A DNA stretch of 64,000 bases from positions 48,929 to 112,928 of the forward strand of contig DASXLB010000004.1 in the NCBI GenBank assembly GCA_036496585.1, read 5' to 3'. Each line of letters starts with the position of its first letter. Position 1 is the stretch's first letter. Shown here in pieces: positions 20,224 through 29,137 of this stretch. The notes below the pieces were generated by a model. The model saw nothing but the letters and a program-made list of their open reading frames with translations. It did not search any database and was not told the origin of the DNA. The stretch is from Vicinamibacterales bacterium. Its GTDB lineage: Bacteria; Acidobacteriota; Vicinamibacteria; Vicinamibacterales; 2-12-FULL-66-21. A program made the translations under genes and the position numbers.

Positions 20224-20750
20224 TGGTGGCGATCCTCGTCGCGCTCCTGCTCGCGCCGCCGGCGGCGGCCGACGTCATCGACCGGATCATGGCGGTCGTC
20301 GGCGCCCAGCCGATCACGCTCTCCGAAGTGGCGGCGGCGCGTCAGTTCCAGCTCGTCGACGTGCCGCCGGGGACCGCCGACCCGCGCGGATACGCGCTCG
20401 ACCGGCTGATCGATCGCACGCTGATGCTGACCGAGGTGGACCGGTTTCAGCCGCCCGAGCCGGATCCGGCAGAGGTCACGGCCCGCGTCGACCGGTTCCG
20501 GGAGCGCGCCGGCTCGGAGGCAGCCTTCGCCAAGGCGCTGGCGGTGACCGGCACGACCGCCGACCAGCTGCGGCGCTTCGTGCGCGATTCGCTGCGAATG
20601 GATACCTACGTCAACCAGCGGTTCGGCGCGATCATCGATCCTGCCGAGCGTACGCGCGCGATCGCCGCGTGGGCCGCCGACCTGCGGCGGCGCGCGCAGA
20701 TCACCGTCCTGTACCATCCGCCGCAATCGACACGCGAATCCAGTCGATAG
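20223..20750 (+). CDS. SurA N-domain-like periplasmic chaperone without a peptidyl-prolyl isomerase domain
   Basis: 175 residues; the ATG overlaps the TGA of the Omp85 gene. A signal peptide (ending PPAAA) is followed by DVIDRIMAVVGAQPITLSEV, the typical start of SurA/PpiD-type chaperones. A helical domain then extends to the end (YALDRLIDRTLMLTEVDRF, RRFVRDSLRMDTYVNQRF). No parvulin domain follows, so only the chaperone part is present. The likely role is to hold unfolded outer membrane proteins and deliver them to the Omp85 machine encoded immediately upstream. The 3' end overlaps by 50 bases the tail of a convergent minus-strand gene. Confidence 0.82.
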   Translation: MVAILVALLLAPPAAADVIDRIMAVVGAQPITLSEVAAARQFQLVDVPPGTADPRGYALDRLIDRTLMLTEVDRFQPPEPDPAEVTARVDRFRERAGSEAAFAKALAVTGTTADQLRRFVRDSLRMDTYVNQRFGAIIDPAERTRAIAAWAADLRRRAQITVLYHPPQSTRESSR

Positions 20751-22737
20751 CGGCGGCCAGCGCCCGCTGGTCGCCGCCGAGGCCGGCGTCGGCCGGCCGC
20801 TGCGCGTATCCGAACTGCAGCGACAGATCGTTGACGCCGGCTCGCCAGGCCGATCGATCGATCAGGCACTCGACGGTCTCCCACTGCGCGGGCACCGCCA
20901 GCGGGCCGCAGGCGTGGGCGTTGACGACGATGGTCAGCGTCTGTGCCGGCGCGCCGGGATAAACAAACGCATGCAGCCGCGTCTGGACGCGCAGCGGTGC
21001 GGCGTGGTCGAGGGGCAGGCGCAGCATCGCCGGCGTCGACGCCCAGCGGTAGGTGGCCGCGCCGTCCCGCTCGGGCGCGAACCAGCCGTCGCCGAGGAGC
21101 CAGTCATCGCCGTCGGCGCCGACGTCGACGCGTCCGTACGGCTGCAACGGATCCGACAGGAAGCGGTTGGTCGACAGCAGATCGTAGTCTCCCGGCCCGA
21201 CGCCGTTGCGCAGCGCGAACAGCAGGCTGGCCGGATAGGTGAATGGGTTGCCGAACCATCGGTGGACGACCTGCGCCTGCGCCCCCCAGACGCGATCGAA
21301 GGGAAGCGTCTGGCCGAGCCTGAACGCGCCGCCCTGCGCCGCGCCCGCGAGGGCCACGTTCCACACCGCGAGGCATGCGAGCGCGAGTGTCACGGCGGCC
21401 GCCGCGTGGCGGCGCACTAGCGCCGCCCCGTACTCGAGGCATGCCGCGAGGCCGATCGCGAGCAGCGGCACGATGCCGTCGAAACGGCGGCCGCCAAAGC
21501 CGTCCGATCCCCACCAGTCCTGGATGCAGGCGTTGAAATAGACCATCACGACCACGGTGGCCACGGCCGGAAGTCCCACCGACGGACGCGCTGCGGCGAA
21601 GGCGAGCAGCCCGAACGCTCCCAGGTACGCGAGCGGTGTCGTACTGAAGAGGCCATTGCGCGCCGACCACAGAATGTCGGCAAGATGGGGATCGAACCAC
21701 CGGATCTGCGGCCCGATCGGCGACCGCGCGATCCACGTGCCGTAGATCGCGTGCCAGGCGATCGCCTGCGGCAGGAATGCGAGACAGGCGCAGACGAGGA
21801 ACGCGGCGCCGCCGGCGAGCGTCATCCGCACCATGCCGTTGTCCTTGCGGCGGAGGGCGCCGACCACAGCCACGGCGGCGTCGATGCCCGGCAGCAGCGC
21901 CAGCAGGATGTTCTGCCAGCGGATCAGCGCGGCGAAGCCGATCACGAGTCCAAGCGCCATCCACTGCCGCAGGCTCCGATGGTGCTGCGTCGACGCCCAC
22001 AGCCAGGTGAAACCGGCCGCGGCCGCCATCGACGCCGCATGGGTCATGCTCGGTTCCTTGACGAGATACCAGAGCATGAACGTGCCAATGACGGCGAGGG
22101 CCGCGGCCGACGCCGCGACACGCGCGGCAAAGAAGCGCAGGACGAGACGGTAGACGAACCAGCAGCCGAGCAGCCCGTAGGCGAGGCTGGCGACGCACAC
22201 CGCCTGCCGATACGGGTACGAGGTGCCGTCGGCCGCGACGTCCGCGCCCGACGCACGCAGGCGGACCGCCACGAGGTGGCCGACGGCGAAGAACGGCGAC
22301 CATACGATCGCCGGCCCGATCGTCCACGCCGATTCGGCGTGGCCGGTGCGCGTCGGCTTGAAGAGATACGGCTTGTCGCCGAGGCCGAGCAGCCGGTAGT
22401 CGTTCAGGAAGTTGACGTCGTGGTCAAAGGCGATCGATCGCAGATAGGCGAAGTAGTAGAAGCCGTCGCTCTGCAGGCGGGCGCCGAGCTGCAGCTGCAG
22501 GGCAATCCCCAGCGCGAAGCACACGGTCAGGATCGGCCCCGCGGCGGAACGGCCGCGCGCGGCCGCAATCGCGATCGCGCAGGCGATGAGCGCCACGACG
22601 ACCAGCGCGCCGATCGACGCGCCGCCGCCGATCACCAGGTGCAGCAGCGAGCGGCGGGCGATCTCGCGGCCCGCGAGCTCGACGGCGGCGACGAGCCCGA
22701 CGGCCCACGCGATCCGCCTGACGGCCGCACCGCTCAC
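20701..22737 (-). CDS. polytopic membrane protein, GT-C glycosyltransferase-like
   Basis: 678 residues from the GTG at 22737, which overlaps the stop of the upstream gene (GTGA); the longer open frame to 24330 is read-through of the neighbour. About eleven hydrophobic spans lie between residues 10 and 480. After the second span comes SDGFYYFAYLRSIAFDHDVNF, an Asp-containing loop in the place of the GT-C catalytic loop. The last ~170 residues are soluble and beta-rich. It resembles the protein at 30284-31690, which has YYFAYLRS-like and WSPFFAVGHLVA-like segments too. It is probably a lipid-linked sugar transferase acting at the outer face of the inner membrane. Last gene of the glycan operon. 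Confidence 0.7.
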   Translation of the reverse strand: MSGAAVRRIAWAVGLVAAVELAGREIARRSLLHLVIGGGASIGALVVVALIACAIAIAAARGRSAAGPILTVCFALGIALQLQLGARLQSDGFYYFAYLRSIAFDHDVNFLNDYRLLGLGDKPYLFKPTRTGHAESAWTIGPAIVWSPFFAVGHLVAVRLRASGADVAADGTSYPYRQAVCVASLAYGLLGCWFVYRLVLRFFAARVAASAAALAVIGTFMLWYLVKEPSMTHAASMAAAAGFTWLWASTQHHRSLRQWMALGLVIGFAALIRWQNILLALLPGIDAAVAVVGALRRKDNGMVRMTLAGGAAFLVCACLAFLPQAIAWHAIYGTWIARSPIGPQIRWFDPHLADILWSARNGLFSTTPLAYLGAFGLLAFAAARPSVGLPAVATVVVMVYFNACIQDWWGSDGFGGRRFDGIVPLLAIGLAACLEYGAALVRRHAAAAVTLALACLAVWNVALAGAAQGGAFRLGQTLPFDRVWGAQAQVVHRWFGNPFTYPASLLFALRNGVGPGDYDLLSTNRFLSDPLQPYGRVDVGADGDDWLLGDGWFAPERDGAATYRWASTPAMLRLPLDHAAPLRVQTRLHAFVYPGAPAQTLTIVVNAHACGPLAVPAQWETVECLIDRSAWRAGVNDLSLQFGYAQRPADAGLGGDQRALAAAIDWIRVSIAADGTGR

Positions 22738-24257
22738 GAGCGTCTCACTTTCAGGATCCGCAGCTCGGGCCCGGGATGATCGGGCGACGGCACGAATCGC
22801 GCGATCTCGTCGGTCTCGGCGAACAGCCGCTGATACGCACCGTACTCGACGCGGTAGCCGGCCGGATCCGCGAGGAACGGCCCGTAGCACTGCGACGAGG
22901 CCACGAGATAGTCGACGTTCTGCGCCGCATACGACCCGGGCGGATCGGTCCAGAGCTGCTTCGCGTAGCTCGCGCGATAGGCCGCCGGCAGCCGCAGTGT
23001 GACGGAGCCCTCGAGGCGAATCCCGCTGCCGTTGGGAAGCTCGCGGCGGATCCACTCGTAGGCGAGCCCCTGTGTCGACACCTTCGCGGCGTCGACGTCG
23101 TAGCCGACTGCCGTAGTGGCGGGCCGTGCGATCGCCAGCGCGATCAGCGCGACGACGAGGGCCACCCGGACCGGCGGCCTCAGGCCGGCGCGCCGCAGCG
23201 CGCCCGCCACCGTGACGATGAATGCGGCGGCGAGCAGCGACAGGAACGGCACGACCGGCAGCAGATAGCGCGCGAAGACGATGGTCTGCTGCGCCACGAA
23301 ACGAAAATAGAGGACCGCGAAGAGCAGCGGCAGGATCCATCGCAGCCGATCCCGATCGCGGAGAGCCCGCCAGGCGGCCAGCGCCAGACCGCCGCCGACG
23401 AACACCATGCCCGGCCAGCCGAGGGCGATGCGCAGGTGTTTCAGGTAGACCAGCCAGATCGGCTCCGCAATCGTCGGCGGCTTCCGGTATTCGGACGACA
23501 GCCGCGCGAACTGGTTGAGGAAGCCGGGCAAGTCGATCAAGGTATACGGCGCCGCCACGAAGAACGCCGCCAGCATGGCTGCCGTCACTGCCAGCGCCGC
23601 GACGGCGCGCCGCGGCCTGAGCCGCCACGTCAGGGCGCACCCCGCGAGCGGCATGATCACCGCGAAGACACCGTTGTACTTGAGCGCCGCGGCGAAGCCG
23701 GCGGCGGCGCCGGCCAGCGCGAAGCTGCCGGCCGACGCCCGCTCGTGGGCGCGCAGCGTCAGGAGAAACGTGACCGTGACCACGAACGTGACCGGCACGT
23801 CGGTCAGCACGTAGTGCGATTCGCGCACGTGCAGCGGCATCACCGCGACGAGCGCCGCGGCCAGCAGAGCCGTCGGCTCGCCCCACCGCTGGCCGGCCCG
23901 ATAGAGCACCCAGACGGTAGCGGTTCCGAGCAGGGCCGTGGCCGCTCGTGCCCAGAGATAGAAGTCCTCGACCGGCGCCTGCGCCAGCGACGACCACCGG
24001 CCCTGGATCGCGCCGACCATGAACCGCGCGGTCGACACCGCCATCTGGACGTACATGTAGAGCGCGGGATAGTCGAAGAAGTGCGGATGCAGATCGCCGG
24101 TCTTCATCATCCGCACGGCGCGCTCCATCACTTCCGGCTCGTCCGGGCCCAGGTTGAACCCGATGCCCTGGGACAGCGACCAGAATCGGAGAAGTCCCGC
24201 CGCCAGGAGGACCAGCGCCAGCCCCAACTGCGCCCGTCGACGAGCGTCGCCGATCAC
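22734..24257 (-). CDS. PMT/ArnT-like (GT39-type) membrane glycosyltransferase
   Basis: 507 residues from a GTG that overlaps the upstream stop by 4 bases. The N-terminal helix is followed by LGPDEPEVMERAVRMM, the acidic loop (Asp-Glu) that is catalytic in GT39/ArnT-type enzymes, and then HFFDYPALYMYVQ. About ten more hydrophobic spans follow, with a soluble C-terminal domain (about residues 400-507). These enzymes use polyprenyl-phosphate sugars as donors and face the periplasm. The place in an operon of cytoplasmic GT4 enzymes fits late transfer or modification of a glycan. Acceptor and sugar are unknown. Confidence 0.82.
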   Translation of the reverse strand: MIGDARRRAQLGLALVLLAAGLLRFWSLSQGIGFNLGPDEPEVMERAVRMMKTGDLHPHFFDYPALYMYVQMAVSTARFMVGAIQGRWSSLAQAPVEDFYLWARAATALLGTATVWVLYRAGQRWGEPTALLAAALVAVMPLHVRESHYVLTDVPVTFVVTVTFLLTLRAHERASAGSFALAGAAAGFAAALKYNGVFAVIMPLAGCALTWRLRPRRAVAALAVTAAMLAAFFVAAPYTLIDLPGFLNQFARLSSEYRKPPTIAEPIWLVYLKHLRIALGWPGMVFVGGGLALAAWRALRDRDRLRWILPLLFAVLYFRFVAQQTIVFARYLLPVVPFLSLLAAAFIVTVAGALRRAGLRPPVRVALVVALIALAIARPATTAVGYDVDAAKVSTQGLAYEWIRRELPNGSGIRLEGSVTLRLPAAYRASYAKQLWTDPPGSYAAQNVDYLVASSQCYGPFLADPAGYRVEYGAYQRLFAETDEIARFVPSPDHPGPELRILKVRRS

Positions 24258-25510
24258 CGCGCCAGCAGCTCCCGGTAGAGCGCGACCGTCGCATCGCCGG
24301 CCGCCGTCCAGGAGAACTCACGCTCGACAATCTGCCGCCCGGCGAGCCCGTAGCGCGCCAGCCGCGCCTGGTCCGACAGCGCGCCGCTGATCGCGGCCGC
24401 CAGCGCCGACGGATCGCCGGGCGCGACGAGCCACCCGTTCTCGCCGGGGCGGACCTTGTCGGGAATTCCCCCAGCCGCCGACGCGACCACCGCGCGGCGG
24501 TGCGCCATGGCTTCGAGCGTCACGAGCGAGCTGCCCTCGTACAGCGTGGGATGCAGGAACAGCGTCGACAGCTCGTGCCACGCGTGCATCTCGGCGTCGG
24601 GCACGCGGCCGGCGAACAACACCTTCGGTCCGAGCCCCAACTCCCGCGCCAGGCTCTCGAGCGCCGGCCGATACGGCCCATCGCCAACCACGACCCATCG
24701 CCAGTCTGCGTCGAGCGACCCGTGGCCGCGCGCTGCCGCGAGCGCCTGCAGCAGGACGTGGAAACCCTTGCTCTCCTCGAGCCGTCCGACGCTGAGCAGG
24801 ATGCGATCGCCGGTTTCGATGTGGTGGGTCGACCGCAGCGCCGCCAGCAGCGCCGGGTTCGTGTCGGCATCGATCTGCCGGAGATCCAGGGCATTCGGAA
24901 TGGTACGCATCTTCTCACGAGGGATGCCCAGGTGGCGGAGGAGCACGGGCTCGAGCGCGCGGTCGGTCGCGATCACCGCGTCGGCGGCGCGTGCGCACCG
25001 CAGCACCGCGCGGCGCAGCGGCAGATACGCCGTCACCTTCAACGGCGCCCGTCCAGGATCGGTGGCACCGAATTCCTCGAGTCCCTGCGGGTTCATCACC
25101 AGCGGGGCGGTCGCGGACGATCGCCGGCCCGAGATGGCGTGGCTGCGCACGCCGGCATAGCCGAGCACGCTCGCGCCAAAGCCATGGACCACGTCGGCGT
25201 CGCCGGACGCCACGAGATCGAGCGCCAGCCGTCCGGCGCGCAGCCCCCAAAGCGGGTACGCCGTAATCCGATCGAGCACGGTCGTGCCTCGTCGTCCCGC
25301 GAGCGGGAACGTGTGGTACGGCACGGAGCGGAGGCGCACGTCCGGATGAATCACGCCTCCCGCCGCCGGAGCATCGCCGGCCGGTGGCGTGATCAACGTG
25401 ACGCCGACACCACGATCGGCGAGCGCGCGCGCCAGGTCGTAGACGTGGCGCTCGAGACCGCCGACGCCGTGCAGCGGGAACACCGCGCGCGACAGCAGCG
25501 CCACCTTCAT
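24254..25510 (-). CDS. glycosyltransferase, GT4 family
   Basis: 418 residues from the ATG at 25510 (ATGA overlap with the upstream stop); the longer frame upstream belongs to the neighbour. The N-terminal Rossmann domain begins MKVALLSRAVFPLHGVGGLERHVYDLA, with the GGLE acceptor loop. The C-terminal domain has ILLSVGRLEESKGFHVLLQA and the GT4 E-x7-E motif (HPTLYEGSSLVTLEAMAHRRAVVAS). It is a GT-B fold retaining enzyme that moves a sugar from a nucleotide donor at the cytoplasmic membrane face. One of four GT4 enzymes in this operon; the sugar is not predictable. Confidence 0.92.
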   Translation of the reverse strand: MKVALLSRAVFPLHGVGGLERHVYDLARALADRGVGVTLITPPAGDAPAAGGVIHPDVRLRSVPYHTFPLAGRRGTTVLDRITAYPLWGLRAGRLALDLVASGDADVVHGFGASVLGYAGVRSHAISGRRSSATAPLVMNPQGLEEFGATDPGRAPLKVTAYLPLRRAVLRCARAADAVIATDRALEPVLLRHLGIPREKMRTIPNALDLRQIDADTNPALLAALRSTHHIETGDRILLSVGRLEESKGFHVLLQALAAARGHGSLDADWRWVVVGDGPYRPALESLARELGLGPKVLFAGRVPDAEMHAWHELSTLFLHPTLYEGSSLVTLEAMAHRRAVVASAAGGIPDKVRPGENGWLVAPGDPSALAAAISGALSDQARLARYGLAGRQIVEREFSWTAAGDATVALYRELLAR

Positions 25511-26757
25511 CGCGCGGCCAGCTCCGCGTAGAGCGACTCGATCCGTGCGATCACGGCGGGCGCGTCGAATTCCCGCTCGACCTTCCGCCGCGCCGCGTCG
25601 CCCACGCCGCGTCGCAGCGCAGGATCGCCAGCCAGCCGGCGGACATCGTCGGCAAGCCCCTCCGGCGCGGCGGACAGGAGTCCTGTCACGCCAGGCTCGA
25701 CGATGTCGCGGGTGCCCCCGGTGTCCATGGCGGCGATCGGGACACCGAGCGCGCCTGCCTCGATCAGCACCCGGCTGAGCGACTCGGGGCCGCGCGAAGG
25801 AAAGATCAGCAGCGACGCACCGCCGAGCAGCCGCGCCGCGGCGTCCTTGTCGATCCAGCCTGTAAACTCGACGCGGCGTCCCGACGCGCGTGCCGCGCGC
25901 TCGAGCTCGGCGCGTTCCGGTCCGTCGCCCGCAACGATCAGCTTCCAGGGCAGCTCGGCGCGCGTGATGACGTCGACGAGGACGCTCGTCCCCTTGTTCG
26001 GCGCAATCTTGCCGAGATAGAGCGCATAGGGTTCCATCTGGCGTCCCCCATCCGCCGCCATTGCGCGCAGCGCCGCCACGTCCACGGGGTTGGGAATCAC
26101 CTCCATCCGCGTGCCGGCGAGTTCCGGCGCGCGCGCGCGCAGATCGGCGGCGATGCGCGTGCTGACCGCAATCACCGCGTCGGCGCGCGTCAGTCCGTTC
26201 CGCTTCGAGGCCAGATTCGCGCGCATGTACGGGATCATCGGCACCGCCAGCGGCCACCAGGCGCCAGCCCGCGGCTGGATGCAGCGTCGCATGTTCGCGG
26301 TCGTGCAGGCCGGACACAGCTCGAGGCCGCTGCGCGTGAGCAGCAGGTCGGACCAGTAGCACACCGGCCAGTAGTCGCGGACGGTCGCGACGGCCGGTAC
26401 ACCTGCCGCGTGTGCCGCGTCGATCGACGCCACCGTGGTCATCACATGCTGCGCGTGCACGATGTCGAACCGTTCCGAATCGAGCAGCGTGCCGAGATAA
26501 CGGGTCAGCGAGCGCGTCAGCCGTTCGCTCTTGTAGTAGTTGCGCAGGTACGGGACGTCGGGCGCGGGGGCGCCGACGCGTCGGACCGTCAAGCCGTCGT
26601 AGGTCGTGCTGACGACGCCGGCGGGCGTTCCCGGCACCGGCTGCACGACGGCGATGGCGTGCCCGCGCGCGCGCAGGCCGCGCGCCAGCTCGTAGGTGCT
26701 CCAGCCGCTGCCGCCGCACACCGGCGGGAACGCGTCGGTGACGATGAGGATTTTCAC
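25507..26757 (-). CDS. glycosyltransferase, GT4 family
   Basis: 416 residues from the GTG at 26757, overlapping the upstream stop by 4 bases. It begins MKILIVTDAFPPVCGGSGWSTYELARGL, a typical GT-B N-terminus. An unusual cysteine-containing segment follows (ELCPACTTANMRRC, about residues 150-163), resembling the Cys-rich insert of some GT4 enzymes. The donor domain has YLGKIAPNKGTSVLVDV and PSRGPESLSRVLIEAGALGVPIAA. Expected to act in the cytoplasm on a lipid-linked glycan. Translationally coupled to its neighbours. Confidence 0.9.
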   Translation of the reverse strand: MKILIVTDAFPPVCGGSGWSTYELARGLRARGHAIAVVQPVPGTPAGVVSTTYDGLTVRRVGAPAPDVPYLRNYYKSERLTRSLTRYLGTLLDSERFDIVHAQHVMTTVASIDAAHAAGVPAVATVRDYWPVCYWSDLLLTRSGLELCPACTTANMRRCIQPRAGAWWPLAVPMIPYMRANLASKRNGLTRADAVIAVSTRIAADLRARAPELAGTRMEVIPNPVDVAALRAMAADGGRQMEPYALYLGKIAPNKGTSVLVDVITRAELPWKLIVAGDGPERAELERAARASGRRVEFTGWIDKDAAARLLGGASLLIFPSRGPESLSRVLIEAGALGVPIAAMDTGGTRDIVEPGVTGLLSAAPEGLADDVRRLAGDPALRRGVGDAARRKVEREFDAPAVIARIESLYAELAAR

Positions 26758-27911
26758 GGGTGGGTCACGCCGCGCCTGAGCTCGATCGCGGCGACGAGGC
26801 CGCGGCAATGCGCGTCCCAGCTGTACGAGAGCGCCGCACGATCCCGGGCGGCGGCGCCGAGCGTGGTCCGCAGCGCGGGATCCGTCAACCGCAGGAGCGC
26901 GTTCGCGAGCGCACCGGCATCGGCCGGATCGTACAACAGCCCTTCGCGCTCGTGGGCGACCAGCTGGGGAATCCGGTCGACGGCCGGCGCGGCCACCGGC
27001 AGGCCGGCCGCCATGTACTCGAACAGCTTCAGCGGCGACCAGTAGAACCCGATCGCGAGCGGCGGGTGCGCCGAGATCTCGAACGGCGCCACGCCGATGT
27101 CGGCCGCGGCCAGCGCCGCCGGCATGAGGTCGTGGGGCAGCGCACCGGTGAAGAGGATGCCGTCGACACCGGCCGCTTCGGCCCGCGCCGCGGCCAGCTC
27201 CGGGCCATCGCCGACCAGCACGGCGCCGAGGTCGCGCCGCCCGCTCGCGCGCACCGCCTTGACCGCGCGGACGAGGTGCACGGCCCCGTGCCAGCTGCGG
27301 AACGCGCCCGCGAAGATCGCGAGCGTGCCGACGTCCGGCCGGCGGAAGGGCGGCGGCGCGTCCAGCCCGGGGCGGAAGCGGGTGGTGTCGGCGCCCCACT
27401 CGAGGAGGGTCAGTCTGCCCTCGGCGATCGCCGCGGGCACCGTCGCGGCGTTGGGGGTGACGATGACGTCGGCGAGCCGGCAGATGTGCTCGCGCCAGCG
27501 CCGCATCGGTTCGACCAGGAGCAGCCGATCGGCGAGCGCCTTGCGCGAGCCGGGATGGTCGACGACCGGCGAGTTGATCTCGAGCACCGCTGTCGCCCCG
27601 AGGCTGCGCGCCAGACGGATCGCTTCGCCGCCGAAGTTGTGGTACCGCTCGATGACCACGTCGGGCTCGAAGCCGCGCGCCAGCGTGCCGATGGCGTGCG
27701 ATCGCCACAGCCGCAGGTGCGGCGACCCGAGCGGCGGCGGCAACGCGATCCACCGCACTTTCGTGCCGGCCGGCTGCGTCGGGCCTGGCGTCACCAGCGC
27801 CGTCACTTCGTGCCCGAGCGCCGCCAGGCCCTCCGCCACCGCGGCCACGTGCACCGATCCCCCTTTCGTGCCGGGAACCGTCTGATCGATGGCGGAGTAG
27901 AGGATCCTCAC
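26754..27911 (-). CDS. glycosyltransferase, GT4 family
   Basis: 385 residues from the GTG at 27911, overlapping the methyltransferase stop by 4 bases. The N-terminus MRILYSAIDQTVPGTKGGSVHVAAVAEGLA and the C-terminal donor motif (SPLKLFEYMAAGLPVAAPAV) fit GT4. The central segment has FAGAFRSWHGAVHLVRAV, followed by VGDGPELAAARAEA. It is distinct from the neighbouring GT4 proteins, consistent with each adding a different sugar or linkage. No donor can be assigned. Confidence 0.9.
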   Translation of the reverse strand: MRILYSAIDQTVPGTKGGSVHVAAVAEGLAALGHEVTALVTPGPTQPAGTKVRWIALPPPLGSPHLRLWRSHAIGTLARGFEPDVVIERYHNFGGEAIRLARSLGATAVLEINSPVVDHPGSRKALADRLLLVEPMRRWREHICRLADVIVTPNAATVPAAIAEGRLTLLEWGADTTRFRPGLDAPPPFRRPDVGTLAIFAGAFRSWHGAVHLVRAVKAVRASGRRDLGAVLVGDGPELAAARAEAAGVDGILFTGALPHDLMPAALAAADIGVAPFEISAHPPLAIGFYWSPLKLFEYMAAGLPVAAPAVDRIPQLVAHEREGLLYDPADAGALANALLRLTDPALRTTLGAAARDRAALSYSWDAHCRGLVAAIELRRGVTHP

Positions 27912-29137
27912 GCGTCCCCCGCCGGATCCGTCGAAGCCGGCGGTACCCGCTCGAGCAGCGCGAAGAACGGTCCCGACTCGATGCGACCGAAGAGCAGCAG
28001 GTCCAGCTTCATCGCCGCCGTGAGCAGGTGCAGCACCGCGCGTGTCGCCCCGCTCTCCGCGACGCGCCGCTTGCCTTCCGCTCGCGCCGCTTTCAGCGCT
28101 TCTTCGTCCGATACCAGCGCACCCTCCGCACCCGTAGCACCCGCACCCTTCGCGCCGCTGGCACCCTCCGCAGCCGTAGCACCCTTAGCACCCGCACCCT
28201 TCGCACCGCTAGCACCCTCCGCACCCGCACCCTTCGCACCGTTAGCACCCTTCGCACCCGCACCCTTGGCACCCTTAGCACCGTTAGCACCCTTGGCACC
28301 GTCCGCGAGTCGCTTCTCCGCGAGCCGCATCAGCACGTTCTCGACGAAGCCGCCGACGATCGGCGTGTAGTAGCGGATCCGCGCGATGCGAAACCCGCAG
28401 GCCGCGGCGACGCGGCGCAGCTCCGGGATGTCGGCGAGCGGGTTCAGGTGATCCGACTTGCGCAGGTGTTCCTGGCGCAGATCGATCAGGCCGGCGCGAT
28501 CGAGGCGCTCCGCCAGCCGGTTGATCCATCGCAGCCCGATCGCGATGCGCGCGTTGCGGCGCACGTGCGTGTAGACGAAGAGCGTTCCGCCCGGCGCCAG
28601 GACGCGCGCCGCCTCGGCGAGCATGCCGCGCAGCGCCTCCGGAGAGAGGTGCTCGAGCACGTCGAGCGAAAAGGCCTTCTGGAACGTCGCGTCGGCGAAC
28701 GGCAGGCGGCGCAGGTCGCCGAGCATCAGGTCGATCGTCTGCCTCGCCTCGTCGGCGAAGAACGGCGCGATGTCGACGCCGACCGCGCGCGCCCCCCAGT
28801 CGCGGTTCCACAGCAGCGCCCGGCCGCTGCCGCACCCGAGGTCGACGAGCCGGTCGCCCGGCGCCGGCGCGAGAAACGCACGGAGCATGTCGTTGCGGAT
28901 CTTCGATCCGAGGAACGGCGGCGACACCCGCTGGTAGCGCGCGTCGGCGTGCAGCGCCTCGTCCAGGTACTTGGTCTGCTCTTCGAAGCGTTCGCGCGGA
29001 CGGAGATCCAGGAAGTCCTGCGACGTGCCGGGATAGCGCGTGCCGCACGACCTGCAGACGAGCTGCAGCGCGTCTCCATCGAGAGGGCCGCGGCACGCCG
29101 GGCAGCGGACGCGGTCGAGCAGATCGCGGGAGATCAC
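27908..29137 (-). CDS. class I SAM-dependent methyltransferase with zinc-ribbon N-terminus and Gly-Ala-X repeat tract
   Basis: 409 residues from the GTG at 29137 (GTGA overlap). Residues 1-45 form a Trm112-like zinc ribbon (VRCPACRGPL...CRSCGTRYPG). Residues ~90-230 are a class I SAM-methyltransferase domain: motif I is LVDLGCGSGRALL, followed by DLRRLPFADATFQKAFSLDVLEHL. Residues 280-340 are 61 residues of Gly-Ala-X repeats (GAK, GAN, GAE, GAS), encoded by DNA of the same GTGCTAAGG family as the 17188-17346 intergenic repeat. A short charged helix and a hydrophobic stretch (AVLHLLTAAMKLDLLLFG) follow. It probably methylates a sugar or lipid-linked intermediate of this glycan operon. The target is inference. 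Confidence 0.85.
   Translation of the reverse strand: MISRDLLDRVRCPACRGPLDGDALQLVCRSCGTRYPGTSQDFLDLRPRERFEEQTKYLDEALHADARYQRVSPPFLGSKIRNDMLRAFLAPAPGDRLVDLGCGSGRALLWNRDWGARAVGVDIAPFFADEARQTIDLMLGDLRRLPFADATFQKAFSLDVLEHLSPEALRGMLAEAARVLAPGGTLFVYTHVRRNARIAIGLRWINRLAERLDRAGLIDLRQEHLRKSDHLNPLADIPELRRVAAACGFRIARIRYYTPIVGGFVENVLMRLAEKRLADGAKGANGAKGAKGAGAKGANGAKGAGAEGASGAKGAGAKGATAAEGASGAKGAGATGAEGALVSDEEALKAARAEGKRRVAESGATRAVLHLLTAAMKLDLLLFGRIESGPFFALLERVPPASTDPAGDA
28118..28300 (-). repeat. in-frame GGTGCTAAG-type tandem repeat encoding Gly-Ala-X
   Basis: 183 bases (61 codons) inside the methyltransferase gene, built of 9-base units GGTGCTAAG with variants and 6-base GGTGCG units. All keep the reading frame and give Gly-Ala-Lys, Gly-Ala-Asn, Gly-Ala-Glu, Gly-Ala-Ser and Gly-Ala. 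The 14-mer GGTGCTAAGGGTGC (minus strand, for example 28179-28192 and 28269-28282) is identical to the core of the intergenic tract at 17188-17346. Probably an insertion or expansion of one dispersed repeat family. Confidence 0.92.

Noticed and set aside
20701-24330. A single 1209-residue minus-strand protein
   Set aside because: Its 5' part is the wrong frame of the 22734-24257 gene. The real protein begins at the GTG 22737, overlapping the neighbour's stop.
24254-27753. Very long minus-strand proteins of 821 and 748 residues
   Set aside because: The extra N-terminal parts are arginine/alanine-rich shadows of the adjacent glycosyltransferase genes. The GT4 starts are at 25510 and 26757.
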